DNA from: Perilla frutescens
Lineage: Eukaryota; Streptophyta; Magnoliopsida; Lamiales; Lamiaceae
Reading direction: 5' to 3'
DNA length: 64,000 nt
Assembly (NCBI GenBank): GCA_026008535.1
Contig: BRKX01000004.1
Coordinates: 32,740,501-32,804,500 of the forward strand
This document shows positions 1 through 11,834 of this stretch, piece after piece. Below the pieces are notes generated by a model. That model ran no database searches and was not told the DNA's origin. It saw only the letters and a program-made list of their open reading frames with translations. Each line of letters opens with the position of its first letter. The first letter of the stretch is position 1. The position numbers and the translations under genes were made by a program.

Positions 1-1
1 C

Positions 2-870
2 GATTATATCGGATCATGATACGAGATTTACGTCAAACTTTGGAAGAGCCTACAAGAAGCCATGGGATCAAAGCTCAATTTCAGCACGGCCTTTCATCCT
101 CAAATGAATGGCCAGTCCGAAAGGAATATCCAGATTCTAGAAGACATGCTTAGAGGAGTAGTCATCGATCAAGGAAGCAGTTGGGAAGAGCTACTGCCAT
201 TGGTAGAGTTTGCGCACAATAACAACTACCAGTCATCAATCGGCATGGCCCTTATGAAGCCCTGTTCAGAAGGAAGTGTAGACCGCCCTTGTATTGGGAC
301 AAAGTTAGAGAAAGAAGGATACTTGGACCTGAAATGGTCCAGAAAGTGGTCCAGAAGATCGAGCTTATTCGTCAGCGAATCAAGAAGATTCAAGATAGAC
401 AGAAGGCTTTCGCAGATCAAGAAGAACAGAACTCAGTTTCGACATTGGAGATAATGTGTTCTTGAAGGTGTCCCCGTCAGAGGAGTAGTTCATTTTGGCA
501 AACGAAACAAGTTAAACCTTTTGAAATTCTCGAGAAGGTGAATGAAGTAGCCTACAGGTTGGCCTTACCACCCAACCTGAGTGACGTTTATGACGTCTTT
601 CATATCTCAATGTTGAGAAAGTACATGTTTGATCGAGAACACGTCGTTAATAAGGAAGAGATAGTCCTAGATGAGGACTTAGCATACGAAGAGAAACCCT
701 AGGCCATTATGGATCAAAGGATCCAGAAGTTAAGCAACAAGGAGATCGATCTTGTAAAGATGATCTGGAACCATCATGGTTCAAAGGAAGCAACATAGGA
801 GCTCGAATCCGAGCTACTCAAAAAGTACCCTGATATCGTTTATCATGGTTATAAATTTCGGGATGAAATT
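2..870 (+). pseudogene. Element D: integrase C-terminal half and chromodomain, decayed
   Basis: This is the end of the pol gene of a chromovirus whose upstream part lies before the window. Reading through frame changes, it shows the second catalytic Asp region of the integrase (SDHDTRFTS near base 10), then FHPQMNGQSER with the catalytic Glu (about 95-125), then a VEFAHNN block. After a frame loss near 245 the remaining integrase can be followed in another frame (KCRPPLYWDKV-like, GPEMVQK). Weak similarity to the C-terminal SH3-like and chromodomain part (HVVNKEEI, NHHGSKEAT) runs to about 862; in the chromodomain the expected Trp codon is a TAG stop. Integrase would join cDNA to the host chromosome and the chromodomain would steer it to heterochromatin. 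At least two frameshifts and two stops make it inactive. The family assignment is firm; the exact frameshift positions are not. Confidence 0.85.
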
Positions 871-887
871 TCTTTAAGGGGGTAGGA
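868..887 (+). other. Element D polypurine tract
   Basis: A purine-rich run with AAGGGGG directly precedes the TGTAACACCCC start of the LTR, as expected for the plus-strand primer of a Ty3/gypsy element. Confidence 0.75.
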
Positions 888-1594
888 TGTAACACCCCAA
901 ATTTTTGATTAAGGTTTAGAGGATTCTTAATGATAATTAAGAAGTTAAGGAAGAAATTTAATAAAGGTTAAGTAAGGTCAGATGTCAGTCACGACTTTAG
1001 GGGTCAGTTTTCGTGAAAATCGTCTTTTCAGAAAATTTGATCTTAACTCTGTTATGGCCAATTTTGGTCTTTTTAGAAAGTTTTTAACTCAAGGAGTATG
1101 CCGGTGTTTTCGGATTTTAAATCTGATATCATTTGAGGTTTCGGTGATGAAAAACGTATTTTAAGGATGAATGAATAGTAACTTTGTGTGCGTTCATGTT
1201 TTGAGAAATTTACGAAATCCTTCTCATTGATCTGAGTCTTATTCTGTCAAGCCTCCCTTATGGAAAACGACTCAAAGATTCCGTTGGCGTTCACGGATTT
1301 CCATTTTGAGGTCAATCGAACGCTCGGGAGCAAAATCTGTCAGTCTGAGTGAATAGTAAAAAGTAATTCCAAAAAAGGAATCTTTGTTCGTCTTTCTTCT
1401 GATGACCTCGTCTTCATCACGAATCAAGTTGGTTCACTAGTATTCGAGCCAATGAGTCTCTCAGTATTTTTAGATTTCGTGTCTGAGGTCATTTGGACCT
1501 CGACATCGAATAAAGTAGCTTTTAACCGAACCCGGGGTAACTTTTACAGTATTCTTGCACTGAAATGGCTTCCTTTGGAAGCCAAAGATTTTCC

Positions 1595-1602
1595 CATAAA
1601 TA
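1595..1602 (+). promoter_or_regulatory. TATA-like box in D LTR
   Basis: CATAAATA is followed about 30 bases downstream by a pyrimidine-rich TCATTTCC context. It is a weak match to the plant TATA consensus, in the place where an LTR promoter is expected. Confidence 0.35.
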
Positions 1603-2352
1603 CAAGGCCACCCCTCCATTCATTTTGCTCATTTCCAATTCATTCACTTCCAAGTTGAGAGAGTGAGAAAGCTTTGAGAGCCGAGAAAGTTCTGTCGAAG
1701 TAAAAAGCGTTCTTCGTTAGTGTTCTGCAAGACGACGAGCTGAGTGGCGTGGAAGGGATGCGGCGAGGGAAGGTGCTAGGGGCGCCGTTGGGTTGTAGCG
1801 GGTGGCTCTGCCGCCGTTGTAACTCGACAAGACGCCGAGCTAGCCACCTTCCTTCGACGCACCTAACCCCGTCCATTCTTGTTCGTCGGTCTCGATTTCC
1901 ATTTCTTTTCCATCTTTCAATTCCGCATTTACTTTCCGTTCTTCATGTTCTTGGTTATTATTCATTTATTTCCGTCTTAAGTTAGTATTTCGATTTTTAT
2001 TGAAGTTCCAAGTTTATAATGTTTACGTTATATTGCTCACTTTATTCTTGTCGTTGATTCTCGTTATTAATTCTTATAATTAGTCTCGTTTATTCCGTTT
2101 AAGTCCCGTTCAAGTTATATTTAAATATTTCGTCATTATTCTAAATGTTTAAAAGAGAATTATCGTGTTTATGCCGTTATAATACCGATTTATTTTTAAT
2201 TTAAAGCATGCCGTTTCATGTTAATTTAAATTATTGAAACATGTTTTTAAAATTTTATAAGTGTTCTTCATGTTCGTCGAAGGAATCGATGAACACTGAA
2301 GAAACCCAGAAGAGGTTGCCCAGAAATTGGATGGAAGAGAGAGAAAGAGAGA

Positions 2353-2500
2353 GGCCGCCAAGGTGGGGGGTGCGCCGCCGCGCAATACCCCCGTGGCCAA
2401 AGGCATTCCCGCCGGCGCTTGGGGGCACCGCGGTGGGGGGGGGGGGGGGGCTGCCCACCGGCGCCGGTGTGCGCCGCGGCGGTGCCCCCCCGGTGTTGTT
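2353..2500 (+). repeat. GC-rich island in D LTR
   Basis: A very GC-rich stretch with repeated GCGCCG and GGGGG cores, including a 14-G run near 2437-2450, interrupts an otherwise AT-rich LTR. Ala/Pro/Gly-rich frames on both strands here are a composition effect. Similar islands sit in the LTRs and spacers of the Athila elements further on. Confidence 0.7.
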
Positions 2501-3751
2501 CCGCGCTGATTTTTCTCGGCTATTTTCGTACCCTCTTTTCGAGCTTTTCGAGTCGTGTTTTTCTCGAGTTATTTCCAAGTTTAATTTAAGAAGATTTTCA
2601 AGCTATCTACGAGTTATTTTAAGTACACATCTTAAGTTATTTTCGTCTAAAATTCGAGTATCAAAGTATGATTTCTCCAAATAAATTCTTCTCGAATTTT
2701 ATAAAGTCATTAAGTCGTGCAATCTGTATTTAAGTCTTAGATTAAGGTCTATGAGTTAGTTATTGCTATTTCTTATTCTAGATATTCGATTTCTTCAAAA
2801 GAAGTCGCTAAGTCGATGATTCGACTTTTGTAGGAGGAAGTGAGCCCCGTGAAAATCCGGTGAACGATCGTCAGCTCATTGCTTTTCCAGTAGTCGAGGT
2901 GGGTAAATCTATACTCATCTAAAGTTTGAGCTAATAAGCTCTAGAAGTATATAGGGTAAATGAGATATCCAATAAAATATTTTGCTCGACCTGATTGATC
3001 TCTGTACAAGGAAGGAAGGAAAAGAAAAATATTATATGTTGATTGAGCTCTCGAGCATGTTTAGAAATGCTAGAAATATTAAAATATTATTTATGCTTAG
3101 CATGAGATATTTGGAATTGTCTTTAGTTGCAATTCGAATTTATGTACGTTCATTTCCTCGTATCTGAATGTTGGATTTTGCTAAAGTTTATTTAGCTAAT
3201 TAAGCATTGCCTTTTTGGGTAGTGATAAATCTCTTATAGGCCGAAGTCATGTTTAAATAAATGATTAGGCTTAGACGTTGCTCTAAGCTCGATAATTTTA
3301 GTAAGGTTAAGGAAGCTAAGGAATTAAGGATTAAGGTTGAGAAAGGAAGGCTAAGTTAAGAAAGGAAGAATATAGCTTTTATAACCAGGATTGAGCTCAG
3401 AATTCATGATCTTTGATCATTAAAGTGAGTCACTGTTGGGTTAATTCCCTCACTAACTCGTTTGGGATATTTGAGGTAACCCATCTTCTATCATATGGTA
3501 TGTCTAAGGGTGCAGTTGACATCAGATTTGAGCCAAGGTTGGTCCTAAAAGTAAAGAAACGGTTTTGTGGATATGGAGAGGGCTTTTGCGTTTTGCTCTC
3601 CATATGCCGCCAGTTTATTATTGGATATCTCTCTAGTTATTAAAGAAGCTTTTATTAAAACCCATTGAGTACATTAGTTCTCATGCCCCCTCTTTTTCAA
3701 ATGTTTTCAGGTTGAGATGTTGAGGATGATGGTGGCTGTGGATGTGGGTTG

Positions 3752-3756
3752 GCTGC
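3752..3756 (+). repeat. Target-site duplication of element A (left)
   Basis: GCTGC directly before TGTTTAGTG matches GCTGC at 31964-31968, directly after the right terminus of element A. Confidence 0.8.
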
Positions 3757-4010
3757 TGTTTAGTGTCTAATTGTGTCATTTTAATTTATTTATTTTATTA
3801 TGTTTAGTATTTATTTTGTTTAATTTTATTTTGTTATGGGTTGATTTTATGTGTTTATTTGTGTTTATTACTCTAATGGTGGATTGTGTCAAGTGTTGCA
3901 ATACTTGAGCTTTTAATTATAAAAGAAGGTATTTTTTTGGAAATTGGTGGCAAGTGGAAAAATTGGTTAAATTGGAGTCTTGAGATTGTGAAGAAAAAAA
4001 TGAGAAATAG

Positions 4011-4242
4011 CACCCGCGCGGGCGGGCAGGCACCAGGCCGAGACCCACTCAGCTCCGCCGCGCGCCGCGCCCCCGCGGCGCCCGCCACTGCCCCCGCCGC
4101 GCCCCTGTCCCCCGCGGCGGCCCCTGTCCCAGCGGCGTCAGCCCCCGCGGCGGCCCCTGCCCCGCGGCGGCCTCTGTCCCCGCAGCGCCAGCCCCCGCGG
4201 CGGCCCCTGCCCTCGGGCGCCAGACCCCGCCGAGCGGGGTGC
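4011..4242 (+). repeat. GC-rich repeat module, A LTR1
   Basis: The lead-in GCACCCGCGCGGGCGGGC is followed by repeated GCCCCCGCGGCG units. The corresponding module of LTR2 (17650-17811) is shorter, so unit number changes between LTRs of one insertion. Long Ala/Pro frames here are compositional. Confidence 0.8.
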
Positions 4243-4319
4243 GTTTCAGCCTAGTTTTTCACGCAGATTTTGTCCGATCATTCCATAAACCACTGGGTAT
4301 TTTATGGCACAAATGGTGA

Positions 4320-4665
4320 AAAAGCTGGAAGCCCAGCTGAAGGCGGGGCAAACTGAAGGCCACAACTGAGGACATACCCAAACTAAAGCTCCAAACTGAT
4401 GGCCAACTGGTGTCGAACTGGTAGCCAAAATGCCAAACTGATGGCTAGCTGGTTCCAACTGATGGCCAAGATGTCAAACTGGTGGCCAACTGGTGCCCAA
4501 CTGAAGAAACCAGCTGAAAAGTCCAACTGAAGAGCTAGCTGAAGAGTCCAGCTGAACTGGAGAGCCAGCTGGAGAGTCTAGAACTGAAGAGCCAGCTGGA
4601 GAGTCCAGCTGAATACCCAACGGGAGAGCCAACTGATACCCAACTGGAGAGCCAACTGATGGTCA
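4320..4665 (+). repeat. Degenerate AACTGATGGCCA minisatellite, A LTR1
   Basis: Short units built from AACTGATGGCCAACTGG and GAAGAGCCAGCTG recur irregularly. The same block occurs in LTR2 near 17890-18320. Confidence 0.75.
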
Positions 4666-5684
4666 CGTCCCTCCCAACTAGTTTGAGGGACGTGACACCC
4701 TCAGACCAGTTGGGAGGGTCCGTTCTATTCTCTCCATCTTCACCACTTCTTTTTCTTTCACTTTTCTTCACCTTTACCACCACCACCACCGATCCAAAGA
4801 AGGAGAAAGGAGGAGGAGAAGAGGCAAGAGGGCTAGAGCTCAAGGAGGAAGGCCCGAGAAGAGGGATCCGACTTCAAGCCATCCGCGGAAGCTAAGCTTG
4901 GATGAGGAGGCTCCGATTTGGTATTTTCTTTCCTTTTAGCTTTAGCCCATTTGTGGGGATTTGTCCCAAGACTCTCAAGACAACAAACAATATTGTATAA
5001 GTTGTATGGATTTTATCTTTTGGTTGTTGAATAAATGACTCTTATGATGTTGATGTTGTTTTGAGCATGGTGTTGGGCTAATTTCTACATTAGGGGATGG
5101 ATAATCGATTTGGTGCTTGTTCTTATTGATTGTTGTTGTTGGAATTGTGCTTTTTCATGTTTAGGTACTTGATCACTACTTGAACATTGATAGGATTTAG
5201 AGGAGTCTTGATTGTGAATCTAAATCCGGAAATTGGTTCCTTCGACGTTAGGAGGATGGGGTTTCTAAGCCTAACATGTTAATCTTGCTTGTATGATATA
5301 GCTAATTAAGAGAGGTTTAACAGATAGACGGTGTCAGTAATTGAAGTTAAACTAATCGGAAGGTCTATTGTATTTGTGAGAGTAGCATTATGAACTTGAA
5401 TAAAGCATAGTGATAAAACCATTCAGAGAATCTAAACCCTAATGCTCTTCTCATAATTCTATCCTCTATCTTTGTGTTTAGTGGTGCAATTAGTTAATTT
5501 TACTTGCTTTAATTAGGTCAATTAGTATAACTTTCCTTCCCCTTGTTTAATCGCCCACATGAAGCTTTCCTCGAGAGACACGACCCAAGTTAGCTCACCG
5601 CCCTACAATCGAACCAGTCCTATTGCGGGAGTCCAGATCAAAGTAGTCTCGCGTGTGGAGTCAAATTCGGACAACAACAATTTT

Positions 5685-5700
5685 GGCGCCGTTGCCGGGA
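5685..5700 (+). other. Primer binding site, element A (first copy)
   Basis: TGGCGCCGTTGCCGGG lies four bases after the LTR1 end. This is the Asp-tRNA-type primer site used by Athila/Tat elements. Confidence 0.85.
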
Positions 5701-5704
5701 AAAG

Positions 5705-5709
5705 CTTTT
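5705..5709 (+). repeat. Target-site duplication of E1 (left)
   Basis: GCTTT before the LTR start matches ACTTT at 15424-15428 with one change. The uninterrupted second copy near 29070-29085 confirms the empty site. Confidence 0.65.
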
Positions 5710-8075
5710 GTAATACCCTGGAGTTTTATTATCTAAATTTAATTAGGAATATAAATCTAATAGTTAGAATAACTGCAATATCAAAAACTTTTCAGTATTA
5801 AAAGAATAGCCTATGTTAACCTTGAGGAAATAAATTGGACCTTTCTAAGTCCCAATTTTTTTTTATTTAATGAGAAGTATTCCCGTTGACTGTGTTAGAA
5901 ATATCCCGGACTTTATCGTATTTTTAATCAGAACGCTAGATACAAACTTAGTTTAATTAATTATAATTTATCGAATACGAATTGATTTAGTATGATTCCA
6001 AATACAAATATACAAATATACATTGTATATATATGCATAATGCTTACTTTACGGAAGAAAATATATATATATATATAAATACCTACATAGCATTTGTCGT
6101 TAATTATTATTATTTTTATCAACTTGAATGTATGTATCTTGTAGGATTGGATATAGTTGATGTCCATTAAATAAAAAAATAGTAATAATAAATTTAAAAT
6201 AGAGGTGTCTACTATATATATTTTAGTAGATGTTGACTAATCAACAAAAATATGATACGTGTTTTATGGAGGAGAATTGTAGATTGATGAGTAATCCAAT
6301 TGAATTTTTATTTATTAAAACAATATATTAGGGATGTGAATAGTTTATTTCTTCATCACTCTTATAACTAAATCAATAAATTGACAAAGGTAAAGATAGT
6401 AATAATATCTTTCGTAAGTATTTTTCTTTTGAGGCAAGATTTCTTCTTCCTTTTCTAATTAATTCCGTTCTCAATTCATTCAATTAATATAAAAGTGTAT
6501 ATCAATTATTATTTTAGGATGAAAGACACATCTAAAAATATTAGGCTTTAGAATTTATATTTATATTTTCATAATTAAAATTAGAATGTACTCCTATCGA
6601 TTAATTAAAAATAATAACAATTTAATTTATGTTCTAAGAAGTTTAATTGTTGTAGAAATTAGTTATTTACTAAGAAAGCAATTATTGATTCGGAAGCACA
6701 TTATAAGGTTAAGTTAATTTCAAGAGTTTTTGTTTTGAGAATTGAACACTTTTCGATAGATGATTAATTATTGGTGCTATTCATTTTATAGATTATAGGG
6801 TAATTATGAGTTTAATTTATGATATTTAGGTTGCATAATTTTCTTTAGTAGTTCTCTGAATAACAGGTAACCAAATAATTAGTTAATAAATGATATATCA
6901 AGGGAATTAACTAATTAATGTATCATCTTGAAATAGAATCAATTATCAGCTGGATGATAGTGTTCCAATTAATTAAGTTACGCTTTTTCTATGATATACT
7001 AAAATTGCAAGTATATTTATATTTTTGAAATGAGGTGAAATAAATATGAAAATATAGGATTAATTGATAATGAAGTTCAGCAAAAAGATTTAAAAGGGAG
7101 CTTAGGGATTGAGTTTTGATAGAGGCCTTTAACTAACTAAGCCAATACTGGTTGTTATAGGCCTAGAAGAGATAACAAAACCTGAGCAGGACCAACCCCG
7201 GGTTTTAAAGCTTATCTATTATCTAGGTGGGCTATTATATCTTTGTAAATTGTATCTTTCGAGTTATTAAGCTCTGCTTTGTTAAAAATTGCATATGTGA
7301 CTATCTGTGTTAAATATTTACGTGCTACTGTATGTTGTCGGAGTCTTATATACCAGCTTTGTGTCAATGTGAGTAGCTACAGTATGCATGCATTATTTGT
7401 GATGCCCTACTCCTTGTCGGTGAGACAAAAATGAAACACTTATTGGTTATACTGATTGGGTATACTATGGCCATACTCAACTTTATGAGTTGGTGATGTA
7501 GTTTAGGTTGCGGGCAGTGACGGGTTATACTCTTAAGCGCTTCACGATAAAATATTTTGGTGAACTTACGTTGCTTCTAACTTTTAAAACCTCCTAAGCT
7601 TCACTACATGCATGAACACAGATAGATTACTTGAACAAAATGATTTGCATAACTTGAATTGTGAAAATTTTCCCACTGAGTGCATTAGTACTCAGCCCAA
7701 ATATTTCCAAACATTTTCAGGTTAGTAGGCTAGCGCGTGGACGTGACGATGCTGAGACATGGGCTTTTGTTATTTAACTATTTCTCACTGTCTCTTTTTG
7801 TTAAGTATCCTGTTAATAATGGAGCTTCCGCACTTGTAATATTCTTTTATTAAACACTAAGAACTCTAGTCATAGTGTTATGGATAAGTATATGTTATAT
7901 TATAAAGCATGTTTGGTTGTTCTGAATCTGTATATGTTATATTATAGAGCATGTTTGGTTGTTCTGAGTTTTCTGTTGAGTTCTCATTGATCAGGTTACC
8001 CCCTTTCTTTCCCGCTTCTTAATTCCAACCTCCGTGACGTCCATTTCTACGATCTTTCGGGATCGGGGCGCTACA
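5710..8075 (+). mobile_element. E1 5' LTR
   Basis: It starts TGTAATACCCTGG and ends GGGATCGGGGCGCTACA. Visible differences from the 3' LTR include a shorter TA run (6060-6077), a 10-base difference nearby and scattered substitutions. The conserved block TGAGTGCATTAGTACTCA ... TTTTCAGGTT is at 7672-7721. Confidence 0.88.
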
Positions 8076-8078
8076 AAG

Positions 8079-8090
8079 TGGTATTAGAGC
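8079..8090 (+). other. Primer binding site, E1
   Basis: TGGTATTAGAGC lies three bases after the LTR end. It is the Met-tRNA site of chromoviruses with one change (C to T). Confidence 0.8.
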
Positions 8091-9420
8091 AGGTTTGCAA
8101 CTCTGCAGATCTGCTAGGTCAACTTATTTTATTTTTCATTAAATTCCCGTGTAATATTATATTAGCCCTCAGCTCGTCACTCACGCAACAGCCAAAAGGT
8201 ACGCATGTTTTTATACGGATTTTAGTTTTCAAAAGTTTACATTATTTGTTGAAATGTTAAGATTGTCTGAAAATGAAAGATTAGGATTCGCCATAGTGAT
8301 GGGAATTCCTCGAAAGATTGATTTTTATGCTGATTGCATACTCTGATTAACTACACGAATTGCGTACTCTGTTACTATTTTGATAGCATACTGGTTTTGA
8401 AATATGCCTGTGAGCATATTTGTTTCTGTCTAAAAACTATGTTGATTACATATTATACGAACTTGTTTATCTATGCCTTATGTATACTTGTGATGTTGGG
8501 AATATGCAGAATGCATACTTTGAACCATGATAGCCGAAAAGTGTTTGTTATATATACTCTGAAATGAGTACGAGAACTTGAAGGCTTGATAACGTAAGAT
8601 TAACTTAGCCTATAGTTGCTGAACTTAGGCTGAACTTGTAAACACTTACTAGATTGCTAAGAACATAGTTTGACTGAGGAGGTGTTTCATTTTGATGACC
8701 GAACATAAACTTATGGCTCAAAAGAACTGCCACATGTATATCACGATGAGCAGATTGTGAGATTTCGTATATATACCTAGAAAGAAATTGATTCTGTGTT
8801 CGAGTTCATTGGGGATATAACCTACTCTACGGGGGTCAAAATCTGATTAGAAGAAGTCTTTTAGATTGAGGATGTGTCAAAGTTGATCAAGAATTTGAGT
8901 TGTTGCTATGAAGATGGACACATTAGGCAATAAAATATTTTAAAAATAAAAATGTAAATCAACGATCTATGTGGAATACTTATCTCGGTCACGACGGATC
9001 AAAAAACCTGATTCACATCAACATTCAGTCAGAAAACTATGGATACGAAATTGAGCTTCACACATAAACAGATGGCTAAGTCGAACGAGCGATACAAAAT
9101 AAGAGATACAGGCTTCAAGGAGTAATCTTAGATGAGAACACAAATTGGAAAATGTTCTACAATTATCTATAGACAATGAGAAAAGCACAGTGAAAACAAA
9201 GGATGCATGATGTGTTAAATATATCGATCCTAATGAAGTATGTGTTTGTCCCAGACCATATGCTCAAGAACGGCAAGTTGATCTTGTGTGTACATATAAC
9301 ATACAATAGGAGCCTCGCTAGATAGAACCGTCAAGATCAAGCAACATAGGAACTTGGAAATAAGGTGTGATGATGTATTGATGTTATGGGCTGACATAAG
9401 ACTTTCACTATATAAGTCAT
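8091..9420 (+). other. E1 leader and unassigned interior
   Basis: After the primer site a GCCCTCAGCTCGTC... AAAAGGTACG block resembles the leader of element B (20920-20970). Beyond that the sequence is AT-rich without a credible frame; gag and protease are not recognisable. I see no gene here. Confidence 0.5.
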
Positions 9421-10006
9421 TCTGATAGGTACTCTAAGTGTATTATTTCTACTTGTTTACCTAGCTTCTGTGCATCCCTGCACACTTTGATCGAGTATAT
9501 TGATTAAGCTTTGTTTCTTTGATAGTTAAGGGGATGAATCCTTGCTTCTTTTGAGATATTTTCCATTACCTTAAGTCTCGATCTATGGATTAGTCTTATT
9601 TGTTTATCTGTTCATTTCTATTTACTTTCAATCGACCTATGAGGAGGTCTAGTTGTTGTTTGTTTGTTCCGTCCTATGAAAATGACTTTGTTGATTTTCT
9701 TTTGGACTATGAAGAGGTCTACTTTCTTGTCGGTATCTGTTTATTTCTTTCCTTATTTATAAATGAGAATCTTGATTCATTCTAGGTTCCATTTCCTTCT
9801 TATAATATTAGATGGAGATTTGCTCTAGCTACAGAATTTATGCTGCTTGATTTTTCGAAAGGCATAACCTACTCTTGGATCTATAGACTTTCTATCATAC
9901 TATTCTTGATTCCTTTCCATTGATTTATGTCCCCGAATTTATTTTTCTTTTTAATTAACACCCTATCCCTCATTTATTGCCTATTTTTCGGGATCAAGTT
10001 ATTACA
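9420..10006 (+). mobile_element. LTR-end fragment inside E1
   Basis: Repeated CCTATGAAGAGGTCTA motifs, an AACACCCTATCCC stretch and a GGGATCAAGTTATTACA terminus resemble the end of the D LTR (32150-32431), so this is the 3' part of a related LTR. RT-coding sequence resumes at the next base. The left edge is approximate. Confidence 0.6.
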
Positions 10007-10195
10007 CCAAACAAAGTCAAAGCCATTAATAATTGGTCTGAACCAACAAATCCTTTAGAAGTATATAGTTTTCTCGACCTTATAGGAGACTATCATAGAT
10101 TTGTTGAAGAATTCTCAAAGATAGCATCTCCTATGATACAACTATTTAGGAAGGGCGTGGTCTTTAAGTGTACATAAGCTAGTAAACAGAGATTT
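10007..10195 (+). pseudogene. E1 reverse transcriptase C-terminal fragment
   Basis: About 55 residues (PNKVKAINNWSEPTNPLEV ... DYHRFVEEFSKIASPMIQL) match the segment between the RT palm/thumb and RNase H of chromoviruses; the same stretch of element C reads PSKMEAVSDWKSPTNVGEI. It starts exactly after an LTR terminus, so the upstream RT is gone or displaced. It ends in a stop near 10175. Confidence 0.8.
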
Positions 10196-11834
10196 CAAGA
10201 GTGTAAGAAGAAGTTGACAATGACTTTCAATGTTGACTCAATTCTACTCTTAAAATCATGTCATCCTCTAAATTTTTCTCGATCACGTATCTTGTTCCTC
10301 GTGATAAGACATTTCCATCATTCTATCTCATTCTTCATTTGGACGTTTATTGAATCTTATGTGTTCTGATTATTGAAAAACCATCTTTTCATCTTTAAAA
10401 ATTCTACCATTTTATTTTAAACTATGAAGTTGATTTTATCTTTGACTAGGCGTCTCAAATCTTTTCATTATCAAGTGGTCACTAATTTCATTAAAAATGC
10501 AGTTCGATTGACCTTCCAATGAAATTTTATTCGTTCTCTATTTCAATCCAATACCATATATTAAAATACATCACAAATTGATTGCCACCACTCAACCTTA
10601 TCTTGCTCCTTGTGTCACCACACATGTTAAGGGTGGGGGCAACTGAACATTCTCAACCATGAAAATAATGAGCAAACATAATGAAGCATCACTCATTTAT
10701 CTTCTCTCTCTATCATCTCAGCCCTCTTCTCCCCCAAAAAGCCATTTTTCCTTCAATCTTTTGGGAATAAAACCAGTTGAGAAAAATTCTGAAACTTTGT
10801 ACACACATTTCTTTCTCATAATAGAACAAAATTTATTTTGATGTTGTTTTCAACCGGTGCCCGAAAAGTTGAGAAAATAGACCTAGAACCTTAGTGGTAT
10901 TGCCGGTCACCGAGTTGTGTTGCAGTTCTATTTTGACATCTTTTTCCATTAATCCAACCATTTCTTCCCCTGATATTTACATCATTGTCACCATAGCACT
11001 TCAAAGTTTTCATAACAAGTCTCGGATCATCAATATGATATCATTTGCTCTATCAAAGGCACGCCACAAATTGATGCGTCAAATCTGCCACATAATTCAT
11101 TGTGTTGCGAGTGCAACTTCAGAGGTTGATTTTCATTATTTTCTCTATGGTAGGGACTTGATTTTTGGTCTATGGCAACTCCTTTGTGTAGCCTTCCAAT
11201 CCCTTATGTCGGATCTAAAATTAGATACCGTTTGATCCTCCGAATTCGAGCTATAGTTTTTCCCAAAACCACACTCTTTTCTAGCATATTTCATCTATAT
11301 TGAAAATGATATATTCCTTGATCATTTCCAGTTGTTGTAGCTATTGTATCATTGAACCATTTGTTTCATCAAAATTCTTATCTTCCATACTATGAACGAT
11401 TATACTTTTGATCGAAAATCCGTTGAGTATCGAGCTTGATCAAGACCCAAACTTTTTGTTGATTAATCTATTTGGGTGAACAACTATAGCTGCCTTTTCG
11501 GCCGATTTCAGGCCAAGGTGATTGAAATTTGTCTCCGACTCATTCTGACTGATTTTAGGTCCTTTTGTAGCAGACACGTGATCGTTGACCGTGTTTCAAT
11601 CAGATTTGAATTGAATTTTCTATGATTTTTTTGAAGTTGCTGCCCTATTTTTAAGTTGTTCCATTTTTTTTCATTAAATTTGTTTCAAGTTAATTAAAAA
11701 ATATTGTAAGAACATATTATCAAGTCATGTTGGGTTTAATACCAGAGGAATTCCGCTTTCCTAGTCGAAGTAAAATGAATTAAGCTCCCGTTAAATTAAA
11801 GTAAATATTAGATTAATTTTGGAAGTTATTTTAT
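10196..11834 (+). other. E1 interior without recognisable gene
   Basis: This is AT-rich sequence where RNase H should lie. Parts (10640-11240 and 11440-11700) look like LTR or leader sequence of other elements, with pyrimidine-rich CTCTCTCT stretches and no sustained frame. No function is assigned. Confidence 0.4.

Larger units (their letters stand above)
888..3756 (+). mobile_element. Element D 3' LTR, left part (split by element A)
   Basis: The LTR opens with TGTAACACCCC right after the polypurine tract and pol remnant. It is cut at 3756 by element A and resumes after the duplicated GCTGC at 31964-31968, ending with GGGATCGGGCTGTTACA at 32431, for a total of about 3.3 kb. It holds a TATA-like site near 1595, a GC-rich island at 2353-2500, and a conserved block at 3661-3711 (TGAGT...CTCA followed by TTTTCAGGTTGAG) also present in other LTRs here. 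Short open frames inside it look like chance. There is no independent gene evidence. Confidence 0.85.
3757..5680 (+). mobile_element. Element A LTR1
   Basis: It starts TGTTTAGTGTC and ends GACAACAACA, directly before the Asp-tRNA primer site. It is 1924 bases against about 2322 for LTR2 once nested insertions are removed. A segment of roughly 400 bases present in LTR2 (around 18175-18327 and 25128-25450) is missing here, while the GC-rich module is longer. It contains the GC-rich module at 4011-4242 and a degenerate minisatellite at 4320-4665. Confidence 0.85.

Noticed and set aside
10659..11235. Two plus-strand frames of 60-113 codons in E1
   Set aside because: No resemblance to retroelement or host proteins and no flanking signals; probably LTR or leader sequence of another element.
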